Below are positions 1 through 10,465 of a DNA stretch of 64,000 bases, in pieces. The stretch is taken from contig CM065817.1 of the NCBI GenBank assembly GCA_033398695.1, positions 66,948,001 through 67,012,000 on the forward strand. Reading direction: 5' to 3'. Source of the stretch: Orobanche coerulescens. Its lineage: Eukaryota; Streptophyta; Magnoliopsida; Lamiales; Orobanchaceae. Numbering within the stretch: position 1 is the stretch's first letter; every line of letters starts with the position of its first letter. The position numbers and the translations under genes are program-made. Under the pieces are notes generated by a model. It was not told the DNA's origin, did not search any database, and worked only from the letters and a program-made list of their open reading frames with translations.

Positions 1-743
1 TGTATTTTATGTCCGTCGAGGACGCGTGACGTGGGTTTTAACCCTGTGTATTGTTGTTGGTTTCATTTGTGAAAAACAAAACCTTTGGGCCGTGACCCTG
101 TTGATTTTTGGAAAGAGAAGGATTCGGTAATCCTAAATTGTTTTCTATTAAAACTCTCGATGGCATTTTAAACTGTTTTATAAATTGTTTCCCTTTATTT
201 GTGATCTTTCGGTTTTGGAAATGTTTACCCAAACTCTTGCCTCGGGAAGTACTTTACTTTACGTTTGGATCTTTGAGGATTCCTGGTTATTGTTATTCGT
301 GGAATGTGAATTGTATGGCTCGTATTTGCACTTTGTTCTTGCACTAGCAAAACAGTGGAGTTTTGCTAACCCCCGAGTATTCGGGGGGTGGATGTCTGTT
401 TTTGCATTCAGGTTTGGGAGCATAACACAGGGTCGGCACGAAGGATGATGAAAGATGAATGATACTAATCACACGAGGATCCGTATGAGGTCATTGGTTT
501 CGTTATAGTTTATCTTCCGTTGCAGTATTCTTTCCCGTTGTACGGGAGTGTTTGTATTCGACCCCTGCGTGGGCATGTAATGAGTTTGAGTTGTATGTAT
601 TTATTGAAAGACCAAATCAGTCTACTGAGTCATTTTAGCCTTAAAGGCATTGTCGAGATGTTTCATGTTGTTACTAGCTTGGTAGATCCTTGAGGAAAGG
701 TTCTACGGCGTGTAATATCCCTGAGCGGATTGGGGGTGTTACA
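1..743 (+). mobile_element. Gypsy-like A1, 5' LTR (3' part only)
   Basis: This is the last part of a long terminal repeat whose start lies before the window. It matches 5793-6473, the end of the other LTR of the same element, and it finishes in GGGGGTGTTACA directly before a primer-binding site. Relative to it the 3' LTR lacks about 60 bp near position 100-160. It carries the conserved double hairpin at 345-389 and a candidate splice acceptor ending at 411. The superfamily call rests on the LTR ends, the initiator-Met primer site and gag zinc knuckles, because no pol is present. Confidence 0.85.
345..411 (+). promoter_or_regulatory. Double hairpin, branch-point-like and 3' splice-site-like module
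   Basis: TAGCAAAAC (345-353) pairs perfectly with GTTTTGCTA (360-368) around a 6-nt loop. It is followed directly by ACCCCCGA and TCGGGGGGT (369-389), which pair around GTAT. TGCTAAC between the stems fits the plant branch-point consensus. A T-rich stretch then leads to TTCAG at 407-411. The same layout occurs at 6075-6141, 8840-8913 (minus), 18603-18653, 49440-49506, 54770-54836 and 60692-60763, with compensatory differences. The role in splicing is inference. Confidence 0.6.
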
Positions 744-747
744 TAAA

Positions 748-759
748 TGGTATCGGAGC
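748..759 (+). other. Primer-binding site (initiator Met tRNA)
   Basis: TGGTATCGGAGC begins four bases after the LTR end. It differs by one base from TGGTATCAGAGC, the plant initiator-Met primer site seen exactly in A2 at 49849. It marks the start of minus-strand DNA synthesis. Confidence 0.85.
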
Positions 760-1317
760 TTAGGTTGTGGAAACCTAAGCTGTCGGGTCAGTGGTGTCTG
801 TTGAGTTTTGTCTCGTCGGATTTTGTCTGACTGAGTCGTGTCGCGACGCGTCGTCTGAGTTTTGTTGGTCGTGATTAGTGTCGTGGGGCGATCATCATCT
901 TCGTGCGACCTGTGGATGTAAGTCTCCCTTCTTTGTGTTGTGCCTCGTGTGACACGAGCTATTTTTATGATTATTTGTTCAGTGACGGAATCCACTTATG
1001 GATTTTGATTTCTTGATATGTGGTTATTTGACCCTCATATTTCGTTCATATGAGGAGTAGCGTTGCTGGATTGTGCATGTTTGACTTTATTTCTTTTATT
1101 CGCCGCGTGAGTTCTTTTGAAATGGCTTTCGGTATTTTACCGACTGAGTTTTATTTCGAAAACCGATTCCCTTAACCGAGTTTTTGGCATTATGGCCTTG
1201 ATCATTTTGGCGAAATTCTTATGATGGTATTTAGTATTTTGTAAATGGCTTTTGTGAGTTTTTGAAATATTACCGTCATCGGCCTTTTTGGAGTTTTTGT
1301 AAATGGTTTTTAGCCTG

Positions 1318-1340
1318 GTGGGTTCTGGCGCGGGACCCAC
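1318..1340 (+). other. Conserved leader hairpin
   Basis: GTGGGTTC and GGGACCCAC can pair around a GGCGC-rich loop, allowing G-U pairs. CGGCGCTATAA follows. Matching hairpins with compensating changes occur at 34693-34715, 40700-40722, 50401-50422 and 61723-61745. A packaging or dimerisation role is possible but only inferred. Confidence 0.5.
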
Positions 1341-1871
1341 GGCGCTATAAAGTTTTGTGTAATTACCTGAAATTTTTGGGCATTCTAGCCCATTGAATTA
1401 TCTTTGAAAACCTTGAGTATCTTAGAAAATAAATTTCGAGACGTACTTTTAAAATGAATTATTTTCTCGTGGTACATCCAAGGTGCCACAACATGTTTCA
1501 AAATTCTTCTACCTCGAGGACCAAAATGTTTTGAGATATTTTCGATGTTTAGAAACACTTATACTTAGACCCGAGGGTCGAATATTCTGAAAGTTTTTCA
1601 CGAAAAGGGAAGTGTCCTCATTTTGTTCAAACACAAGATGGTCTTCAAAAGTCTCAATAATGGTGTTTGTACTACTTTTTGTAAAGTGATACTCAAGATC
1701 TACCGGTGTTTCCAAATTGTTTTCAAAAGGTGGTTTTCATTTTTAAAACCCATCATTCCCGCTTGTAGTCGGAGAAAGTGTGTATGATTGTGTACATACG
1801 TGCTTGTTTCGTGATGTTTAGTAATTATATGCTGGTTATCGTTCGGGCCGTTGTAATCATCGAATGATGCC

Positions 1872-2126
1872 GTGGTTGTTGTGATTTTAGTATGTGTTGA
1901 TATGTTATGCCAAGTTGACATCTCCGGTTTGTTGTTTTGCGACGTTATATTTCATTGTACCTTACAGCTGTATATTCAGTATGCCGAGCCGAGGTGTTTC
2001 AACTGTGGTTTGCTGGGGGCATGCACGTACCAATTGTCCTTCTCGCCAGTAACGTATTTTATGTGTGGACCCGAGAGACACGGGATCCAGTTTTGCGAGT
2101 TGGGTTCCAAGTCTTTCGGGACATGA
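1872..2126 (+). pseudogene. gag remnant with two damaged CCHC zinc knuckles
   Basis: Around 1981 an ATG-CCGAGCCGAGG stretch matches the start of the A2 gag at 51257, but here it runs straight into a zinc-knuckle segment, so most of gag is deleted. The first knuckle starts as C-F-N-C (1995) and loses its frame before the expected His and Cys. The second reads C-G-P-E-R-H-G-I-Q-F-C with its first Cys replaced. No useful Gag could be made from this copy. Confidence 0.55.
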
Positions 2127-2258
2127 ACTTCAGCACAGATATCAGGATCGGCTTTGAGAGGCCTTTGAAGGATGTTTCTGTCGGTTGCTTGTTGTGTTGT
2201 CACCTTGATTTCGTTGTTGTGAGTTTCGGGGACGACACTTCTTTTAGAAGAGGTCGAA

Positions 2259-2660
2259 TGTAATACCCGTATTGTTTTTTGACTTCTGCATTTCCTCTTT
2301 CTCAATTCTATCGACTCGCTCGTGTTCGTTGATACTTTCTGAACTTGTTCTGTATTTCAGTTTCATCGTTCGAACGAGTTGTGATCTTGTTTTGGGTCGA
2401 TCTGGTTATTGCTGTGACTTTTCCGAGTTCGGTTCGATTCTTGTGAACCTTGTTCGGAAATAACATCTTTTGGTTCTACTAGTTCTTTTATTCGAAGTGG
2501 ATCGGACTTTGAACTTCTGTATTTTTGACTCTATCGACTCGTTTATGTTCGTTGTTCTGAGCTTGTCCTGCCCCTTGCTTTTGTTGATCGAACGAGTGTG
2601 GTATTGTTTCGGAATAACTCGTTTGTCGTTGTGACTTTTCAATTGCTATTCATTTTCCTG
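2259..2660 (+). repeat. LTR-start relic and diverged 200 bp tandem duplication
   Basis: A purine-rich stretch followed by TGTAATACCCGTATTG at 2259 copies the junction seen at 3296, where the real 3' LTR starts. Part of the following sequence resembles the LTR start (a shared GTTCGATTCTTG word). The segment is repeated once with divergence at about 2490-2660. It looks like the trace of an earlier LTR boundary. Confidence 0.45.
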
Positions 2661-3282
2661 TGGATCTTATGTGATTACACATCTCGTTGTTTTCACCGGA
2701 TATATATTATCTCGAGTCGAGATGTGAACCTTGGAGTTATTGATCGAATTTATTGTCCTTTGTGATCCGAACATGATTGTTCGATTTTTGTTGTCTCGAC
2801 CGTTGTGGTTCGATCGTTTGATTGTTCGGTTTCTGTTGATCTCGTTTCGTGATCGTTGAAGGTTCAGACTCCTTCGTAATTCCCTTAAGTTCGGGAAATT
2901 AGTCTCGTTTTCGATCTTCTAACCCTTGGGCGGTGGAATTCCGTATTTGTTCAGCGATTGGCTCGCGTTTTGATTGATGTACTGTTGGGTTGGTCAATCA
3001 TATTGATTTTCGTTCATTGTGTTTTGTGATTGTTCGGATAATAGACTCGATTGTATTGTCTGTTTGATGACGCTTGTCACTTGTTGATTTTATTATGTCT
3101 CTACCGGTGGCGTTGTGTTAGCCGCCGTGGAGCGTATTTTCATGTCGTATGTCTCTTTGCGTTTCTTGCAGCGTTTCGCCGTCGGGCGCGATTTTTCGGT
3201 TTTTGTGTATCTCGTCGAGTTTTCCTGGCAGGGGATATTGCTTCTCCCTACTTATTTTAAGTGTCGGGACGAAACTTCTTTT

Positions 3283-3295
3283 AAGGAGAGTAGAA
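3283..3295 (+). other. Polypurine tract
   Basis: AAGGAGAGTAGAA lies immediately before the LTR start at 3296. The equivalent tract in A2 is AAGGAGGGTAGAA at 52659-52671. It would prime plus-strand DNA synthesis. Confidence 0.75.
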
Positions 3296-3769
3296 TGTAA
3301 TACCCGTAATTTTGATTTCCGGTAATTTATTTTTTTTCGGCGAAAGTCCGTTTTGACGACTCGCTCATGACCGTTTCGTCATTCTGGTAATGATTAATTC
3401 TACACTTTTTGACATCCGAGTTCGTTTCGGTGTCGTTTCGTTGAGTTCCGTGCTTTTTAGCGACTTTTCCGTACTTGAGTTCGATTCTTGCGAATCTCGT
3501 TCGAAACTGCTTTTTCAAGTTTCCCGTAAGTCCGTTTAACTTTGTTAGACGTGTTGTGAACTTCGGTTTGGTTATTCGATCACGTATCGTGATTTTTGGG
3601 CGTTTTGGGCCATTTTGTAATTTACCCAAAGTTACGGATATCCGTATCTGTATTTGTTGTCTCGACCCTTTTCTTGGTCGCATATGATTAATTATTGCAT
3701 TATGTTTTCATTTCGGGTCGATGATGTTGTCCGCGAGCTTTTCGTCGTGTCCGTTCCGTGCGTTTTCAG

Positions 3770-4141
3770 AAATCGAGTCGTCGGGTCATGGCGGCTGAGC
3801 AGCTGGCCGGGCTGACGCGGCAGGAACCGGCGTAGCGTGCGCTACTGCCGGAAGGCTGCGTGCACTAACCGGCAGGAGTAGCGCACGTTATGCGGCCGGC
3901 CGACGCACGCTATCGGGCTGGGCAGTAGGGGCAGTGAGGCTCTGGACTCGGGGACGATCGGCAGGTAGCGCACGCTACTGTCGGGCATTGCGCACGCTAC
4001 GACCGGCTGGTAGCGAACGCTACGGACGGAAGGCTGCGCACGCTACCTGGCCGAGTCAGTAAGGCAGTGGGGGCTCTGGATTGCGGCTTGGGCCGATAGC
4101 GCACGCTAGCTCGGCAGCCTAGCGCACACTAGTCCGGCCCA
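3770..4141 (+). promoter_or_regulatory. U3 array of TAGCGCACGCTA near-palindromes
   Basis: About ten copies or variants of TAGCGCACGCTA occur in about 370 bp, for example near 3831, 3860, 3972, 4012, 4034, 4097 and 4120. Each has 5 bp arms TAGCG and CGCTA around CA. The array is far more GC-rich than the rest of the LTR and stops just before the TATA box. An enhancer role is possible; only the repeats and their position are seen directly. Confidence 0.65.
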
Positions 4142-4142
4142 G

Positions 4143-4149
4143 TATAAAT
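4143..4149 (+). promoter_or_regulatory. LTR TATA box
   Basis: TATAAAT lies 3' of the palindrome array and upstream of a pyrimidine-rich leader (TTTTTCATTTCC), as expected for the U3/R boundary. The candidate splice donor lies about 170 bp further on. Confidence 0.6.
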
Positions 4150-5201
4150 GTGGCAGAGCAGCCTCATTTTCACTCGTTTTTCATTTCCTTTCTTTTCGAT
4201 CTGCGGATGGAGCTTCGGAGGAGGCGAATCCATGTTGTTGAACAACAAATCCACGAAGTTCTTGAGTTCATATCATGAACTGATCATCCTATATCATCCT
4301 TTGATCCAGCGAATCAAGGTAATCTCTCCTTAGAACCCTAATTTCTTGAATTTTGGGGGTTTTGCATTTTTGTCCGATTCGTTCCGTGTTGTTGATTAAT
4401 TCATGATGGGTATGATTAATCTTGGTAGTATTCTTGTTTTTAACATCATTTAATCCATTGTTCTTCGTCGAATCGAAGTATATTTCTTGATTTCCTTCGA
4501 ATCGACTTTTTGGGGGATTTGTTCTCGATCTCGTTTCCCATCCATTTTTGTTGGATACATTGTGGTTAAATGATGTTGTTAAACATATTATATGGATTGT
4601 ATATCCATTTTTTGACTTGGAATTCCGTTTTCGTGTTTTGTCGGGACAAATCGTGTTCTTGGCCGATTTGGGGAAAACACTTGAACTTTCGTCATTCTTT
4701 CTTTGAATTCAACGGATTTGAGTCATGTTATGGAATTCATTTCATTGTTGTTATTGTCCTTCGTAGTTTATGACCGCGAGTTGGCAATCGGTGGAGTCGG
4801 CGGGTTCGTAGTCGGTTCGTGTCAACCTACTTCGGTCGATTCTCCGCATTGTTCTTATTCGAGGCAAGTACCTTGCCCGTACTATTATTGTTTTGTGGAT
4901 ATGATGATTAGTGATCGTCTTGGTATGTTTGTTTGTTTGTTTGAAATGAGTTTTCAAAAGATTCGGCTAGCCTCGTTAAATGCTCACTTTCAAAACGCGT
5001 GTGTGTTGTAAATTGTGTGGGTTGTAAGTGACTACGTGAATCCTTTGGATATGTTTGGCGTTAATGTTGCGCTTGGTAATGCGTGTGTACGTATATGGTT
5101 TCATTTCGGTGCATTGTGGTTTACCGTGGTGTTTTGCTAAGTGTTTGATGCCTCTGGGTGAATTGTTTGGATATCCTTGGTGTGATATGTTATTTGTGCA
5201 T

Positions 5202-5790
5202 GATTGTTTCGCTAGCCAGCTCGGGAGGGTCCTTAGAGGCCTCGGGTGGGATTCATGGTGGCGTCCTGATCCTAGGCGATGCCTGTGCTTGATTGTTTCG
5301 CTAGCCAGCTCGGGAGGGTCCTTAGAGGCCTCGGGTGGGATTCATGGTGGCGTCCTGGTCCTAGGCGATGCCTGTGCTTGATTGTTTCGCTAGCCAGCTC
5401 GGGAGGGTCCTTAGAGGCCTCGGGTGGGATTCATGGTGGCGTTCTGGTCCTAGGCGATGCCTGTGCGTGTATGTTTTGTGAATGTGTTTGCTCACCTCGG
5501 GAGGGTTCGACGGGGCCACGGAGGGAGTCCAATGGTTTCGCCCTGGATTCACGAGTGAAACTTCACCGCTACGTGTGTATGTTTAGTGAATGTATTTTAC
5601 TCACCTCGGGAGGGTCCGACGGGGCCTCAGGGGAATCTATGACTTCACTCTGGGTTAACGAGTAAAAACTTCACGAGTGCGTGTGTATGTTTTGTGAATG
5701 TGTTTGCTAACCTCGGGAGGGTTCGACGGGGCCACGGAGGGAGTCCAATGGTTTCGCCCTGGATTCACGAGTGAAACTTCACGGGTGCGT
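5202..5790 (+). repeat. Two consecutive tandem arrays: 3 x 89 bp and 3 x 108 bp
   Basis: Units starting at 5202, 5291 and 5380 repeat every 89 bp and are nearly identical. Units starting at 5467, 5575 and 5683 repeat every 108 bp and share GTGTATGTTTTGTGAATG. The related A2 LTR has one unit of the first type (about 48990-49080). The arrays produce a long open frame that I do not regard as a gene. Confidence 0.85.
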
Positions 5791-6473
5791 GTGTATTTTA
5801 TGTCCGTCGAGGACGCGTGACGTGGGTTTTAACCCTGTGTATTGTTGTTGGTTTTATTTGTGAAAAACAAAACCTTTGGGCTGTGACCCTGTGCATTTTA
5901 AACTGTTTTATAAATTGTTTCCCTTTATTTGTGATCTTTCGGTTTTGGAAATGTTTACCCAAACTCTTGCCTCGGGAAGTACTTTTCTTTACGTTTGGAT
6001 CTTTGAGGATTCATGGTTATTGTTATTCGTGGAATGTGAATTGTATGGCTCGTATTTGCACTTTGTTCTTGCACTAGCAAAACAGTGGAGTTTTACTAAC
6101 CCCCGACTATTCGGGGGGTGGATGTCTGTTTTTTCATTCAGGTTTGGGAGCATAACACAGGGTCGGCACGAAGGATGATGAAAGATGAACGATACTAATC
6201 ACACGAGGATCCATATGAGGTCATTGGTTTAGTTATAGTTTATCTTCCGCTGCAGTATTCTTTCCCGTTGTACGGGAGTGTTTGTATTCGACCCCTGCGT
6301 GGGCATGTAATGAGTTTGAGTTGTATGTATTTATTGAAAGACCAAATCGGTCTACTGAGTCATTTTAGCCTTAAAGGCATTGTCGAGATGTTTCATGTTG
6401 TTACTAGCCTGGTAGATCCTTGAGGAAAGGTTCTACGGCGTGTAATATCCCTGAACGGATTGAGGGTGTTACA

Positions 6474-8459
6474 ATACCGTTGTCGGATTTTGAATCAAAA
6501 TTTCCTATATTGTCCTTTCCATTATTTAACACGAAAATTTTGCAACCAAAAGGGTGAAAGTATGAAATATTAGGTGTTTTGCCTTTCCAAATTTCGTTGG
6601 AGTTTTAAGTTGGGCTCTTCGGAGATGGACACTATTTATTGTATAGCATGCCGTGTTTATTGCTTCGGCCCAAAAATATTGAGTGAGAGAATATTCATTG
6701 ATCATTGTTCTAGACATTTCCTCTAGGTTTAATTTTTTCTTTCAACAACTCTGTTTGTTGAGGGGTTCTAGGAGCCGCAAAGTTATGATTAATTTCATAT
6801 TTGTCACAGAGAGTTTCAAACGGAGAGCAATAAAATACTCCTCCGTGATCGGTTAGAATAAAAAATAATAGAAAGATTTTTTTCATTTTGAACCAAACGG
6901 CACCATTTAGAAAATTCCGTAAAGGTATCATCCTTGTGAGTGAGAAACTTAACCCAAGTAAAGTGAGAGAAGTCATCCACAATAACCAAAGTATGAAATC
7001 TGCCATTTAAGCTAGCATATCTCGAGGGTCCAATTAAATCCATATGCACGAGTTCAAGAACACTACAAGTAGATATTTCAAATTTCGGTTTAAATGATTC
7101 TCTTGTGTGTTTACCTTTTGAAGGCGGTACAGTGAGTTTCATCAAAAAGAATGTTAAAACCTTCATCGCACAGTTGCGATACACTTAGTAAATTATGATG
7201 TATTCTTTCAATAAATAAGACTTTATTAATAGAGAAAGAAGGTTCCTTACCAACCTTACCTGTGTCTATAATATTCCCCTTTTTGTTGTCACCAAAAGTT
7301 ACGAGTCCTTGTTCTTGATATTCAAACTCTTCGAACAACTCTTTGGTGCCACATATGTGTCTTGATAAATCACTGTCAATATACCATTTGCTTTCCTTTG
7401 AACGGGGTACCTGCAAACAAATTTTGTTTTGGTTGTTTTGGTACCCAAGCCCTTTTGGGTCCTTCAAAGTTAATAACACTAATGGCATTTGGAACTATCG
7501 TCCCTTTAGGAACCCAAATTTGTCGAACTTTTATTGTCCTTAATTTTGAACGGACTTTATTGTTACTTTCTTCATTTACTTCTCGTAAATGACTCTGATT
7601 CTTGGTTTCCTTAATTTTGTCAGGATTTATAAGAGATTTTTGTCTTTTGAATGGATCGAACCCAAGACCGTTTTTTAATAAAAGAGATTTTTGAATGGAT
7701 AAAAGTTTTCCGAATTTCTCATTACCAAGCGTAAATTTATTCATTATGTACTTTAGTTCCTTTTGAGGTTTAGACAACTCAATTTTCAAATTATTTTCAT
7801 TATTAAGGCAGGAAGTGTGATCAACATTTTTGCCTTTATCTCGTAGATTTGAATTTTCTAGCCCAACAGATTTTATTTTTCTCTTCAAAGATATGTTTAT
7901 TTTAACCATTTCATCGTATTCGTTCTTCACTGATTCAAAGGCATTTAGAAGTTCATCATCCTTATTAGATTCATATAAATCTAAAAATCATCTTCATAAC
8001 TAGAACTAACCTAACTGATGGATTCTTTAGAGTCAAGAGTCGTGAGAGCGAGATTAGATTCCTCGATTCCTTTGATCTCATCTTCATCATCACTACAAGA
8101 GGCAATAAGAGCTTCCTTCTTTTTTTACTGTTCACTTTGTCCCTTGGGGTTCGTTACTCGACAATCCTTGGCATAGTGTCCGGATTGTCCGCACCTACGA
8201 CAATAATTGTCAAATGTTTTCATAGGAACATAATGATTCTTCCTTTGGTCGGTCCGGGAATCTTGACCAAGAGCGCTTCGACTTTTTTGAATTAGATTTT
8301 TATAGCTTCTCATATTTTTGCGTATAAAGCAATTTCTTTGTCATCCTCATTTTCCAGAACCTCATCGTCATCATCGTTATCGACTTTGAAAGCGACAACT
8401 TTCTCACGATGCTTAAGTTTGGAGCCTCTAGATTTTAGCACAATCTCATAGTTTATAAG
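6474..8459 (-). pseudogene. Copia P1, 3' gag to integrase part, broken
   Basis: Read on the minus strand this shows a CCHC knuckle C-R-R-C-G-Q-S-G-H-Y-A-K-D-C (8125-8313), an acidic and basic gag C-terminal part (7376-7930), a protease site W-Y-I-D-S-D-L-S-R-H (7111-7488), where the usual D-S-G is D-S-D, a GAG-pre-integrase part, an integrase core with I-V-D-D-F-S (6816-7184) and a piece with F-W-A-E-A-I (6526-6717). Frames are interrupted. The reverse transcriptase end is cut off by A1 at 6473. The gag style resembles Sireviruses (inference). The element continues at 15967 beyond the B solo LTR. It is the same family as 19563-23219. Confidence 0.85.
8455..8459. other. Left target-site duplication ATAAG
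   Basis: ATAAG directly before the B solo LTR is repeated at 15967-15971 directly after it. The uninterrupted paralogue near 21170-21185 reads TTTATAAGCGATC across the same point, which confirms the insertion site. Confidence 0.9.
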
Positions 8460-8861
8460 TGTAACACCCCCAAAATTCGACTGGAAATGTCACATACCGT
8501 AGACCCTTCTCACAAGAATCGACAAGGCAAAACGCCAAAAGACTACTCAATGATTGACCGATCGGGGTCAAATTAATTACAAAACAGACCGACAAGGTCA
8601 TTAAACAATTCAAAAACCAACATAGTTCACAACTCAACAACAATAATAAACTTGAATACAGAAAAGAATGACAACTCAATTCAATAAATGTAAACCACAC
8701 CCGTGCAAGGGTGAATACTCGATCACACGAGAAATACTAACCAAGATAAAAAATAAAAAAAAAAGACTCCGACTCTTGTGTGATTAGCATCATCATCCTC
8801 CATCTCCTTCCTATCCAATCCCGTGACTGCTCCCGAGCTGCAAACCTAAGCGCAAAACAGG

Positions 8862-8913
8862 CACCCCCCGAATACTCGGGGGTTAGCAAACTGAAATTTG
8901 CTAGTACAAGCAC
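8862..8913 (-). other. Double hairpin module (B family)
   Basis: On the minus strand TAGCAAA and TTTGCTA pair around TTTCAG, then ACCCCCGA and TCGGGGGGT pair around GTAT. The first stem is 7 bp here and 9 bp in A1, and both arms differ together. TTTGCAG at about 8839-8845 (minus) is the candidate acceptor. Confidence 0.6.
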
Positions 8914-10356
8914 ATAATATACAAGATATACGGAAAATATCAACACAAAACTCAATAGTCGCGAAGCCTTAACACAAACCACACATTCTCATTGTCAGTA
9001 CAGAATAGCACTCACTTACACAAGGTGAAAGATAATCACATAGTCATATTTTCTTTACGGAACATAACACCAATGAAATTTTAAACGAGCTCAATGAGTC
9101 AAAAGATCAAGTTCGAAAACCCCTTTTTAAAAGGAATTTATTTTGAAAAATATATTGATAAGATAGTTTGAAAACGTTATTATTGACTCGGGCCGTTTTG
9201 AAGGTCTGGGGTTTCGAAAAATCGAATGTAAATGCTTTAGAAAATAGCTTGAAGATTTCTCGGGCCCTTGACCCAGTATGTGAAAATTAGTTTTACAATA
9301 AAAACCATTTCAATGTTATTCGGGGTCCTCGGCCCAATTTACAAAACACTATCATTACAAGAATCATTATCTCAATCATCTCACGGGCTCCTCGACCCAA
9401 TTCACAGAATATCATCACAAGATCAATCATGTCAACATCTCACGGGGTCCTCGACCCAATCCACATAATATCATCACAGGATCAATCATCTCAACATCTC
9501 ACGGGGTCCTCGACCCAATCCACAGAATATCATCACAGCACAATCAATGACACAGCCTCTCATTTCGACAAATCTTGCTCACGACCCTTGATTAATTAAC
9601 CCTCGGAGATTTTGTCAAATATCCTTGGTTAATTAATCATGATACCAACGTTTAAAACGAGTTGAAACAAACTTTCAGAAGCACAAATCTCAGTCTTTAT
9701 CGAGACCAACATTTTAAAGCCAGTTGAAAGAACTTTTGAAATACGAAAATCATTCGGTATCGGGGTCTTAGCTATCACTCGAATATCCGTAACTAATAAG
9801 CCTGCCAGGTGCCTCCGTTGCATACCTGTGCACCGGCGTTCACTCCACTATGTTGGTCGCCCATTGAACATGTCACTGAGCCGGCGCTCACTACCGCAAG
9901 ATCCACCTCTTGCTCACGCATTATGTAACACCGACGTTCACCAACTATATGGAGCCGCTCATTGCAGCGTACACCAGTATGGAGTTCACGCCCCGCCCTC
10001 AGAGGCTCCCGGATACGACGTCTCTCACAACAAGTACTCACATTGTTTCAAACATCAATCACACAGTCAATCATTGCATCAATTATCAAAATCAGTACAC
10101 AAATCCACACAAATTGTCTGTCAATCAACAACTACACTGACAAACAACACCACGCACGTTATCAATCAAAACTCGGCACATTACGCCTTCAGGCATAAAA
10201 AAACCACACAACACATATATCCCTGAATCGTAATTCAACCAAATACACATACCCGACTATATTATCACTATAAATATCGCTTATACCTGCATCCTGTTTA
10301 TATACGCCCAACTAATACTAACATCAATCATTCAAAACTCACAAGAACCCACGAAA

Positions 10357-10465
<109 letters not shown>

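Larger units (their letters stand above)
744..3295 (+). mobile_element. Gypsy-like A1, internal region without pol
   Basis: This 2.55 kb stretch lies between the two A1 LTRs. It holds a primer-binding site (748-759), a long non-coding leader with a conserved hairpin (1318-1340), a decayed gag zinc-knuckle region (about 1872-2126), an LTR-start relic (2259) and a purine tract (3283-3295). I see no protease, reverse transcriptase, RNase H or integrase in any frame, so the element could only move with proteins from elsewhere. Positions 2140-3280 hold T-rich non-coding sequence, of which about 3040-3295 matches 52390-52671 in A2. Confidence 0.8.
3296..6473 (+). mobile_element. Gypsy-like A1, complete 3' LTR (3.18 kb)
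   Basis: The LTR starts TGTAATACCC after the purine tract and ends GAGGGTGTTACA. In order it has a GC-rich array of TAGCGCACGCTA words (about 3770-4140), a TATA box (4143-4149), a candidate splice donor CAAG/GTAATC (after 4318), the GAGGCAAGTACCTTG inverted repeat (4861), three 89 bp tandem repeats, three 108 bp tandem repeats, the double hairpin (6075-6119) and a candidate acceptor (6141). The sequence right of 6473 is minus-strand Copia P1, so A1 inserted into that element. The other flank and any target-site duplication are outside the window. Confidence 0.88.

Noticed and set aside
1981..2305. 109-codon minus-strand frame and 108-codon plus-strand frame
   Set aside because: They overlap the decayed gag zinc-knuckle segment and LTR-start relic; the homology lies in the plus-strand knuckle region only.
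5055..5665. Long plus-strand open frames of 108 and 128 codons
   Set aside because: They arise from the 89 bp and 108 bp tandem repeats inside the A1 LTR and show no domain or codon pattern of a gene.
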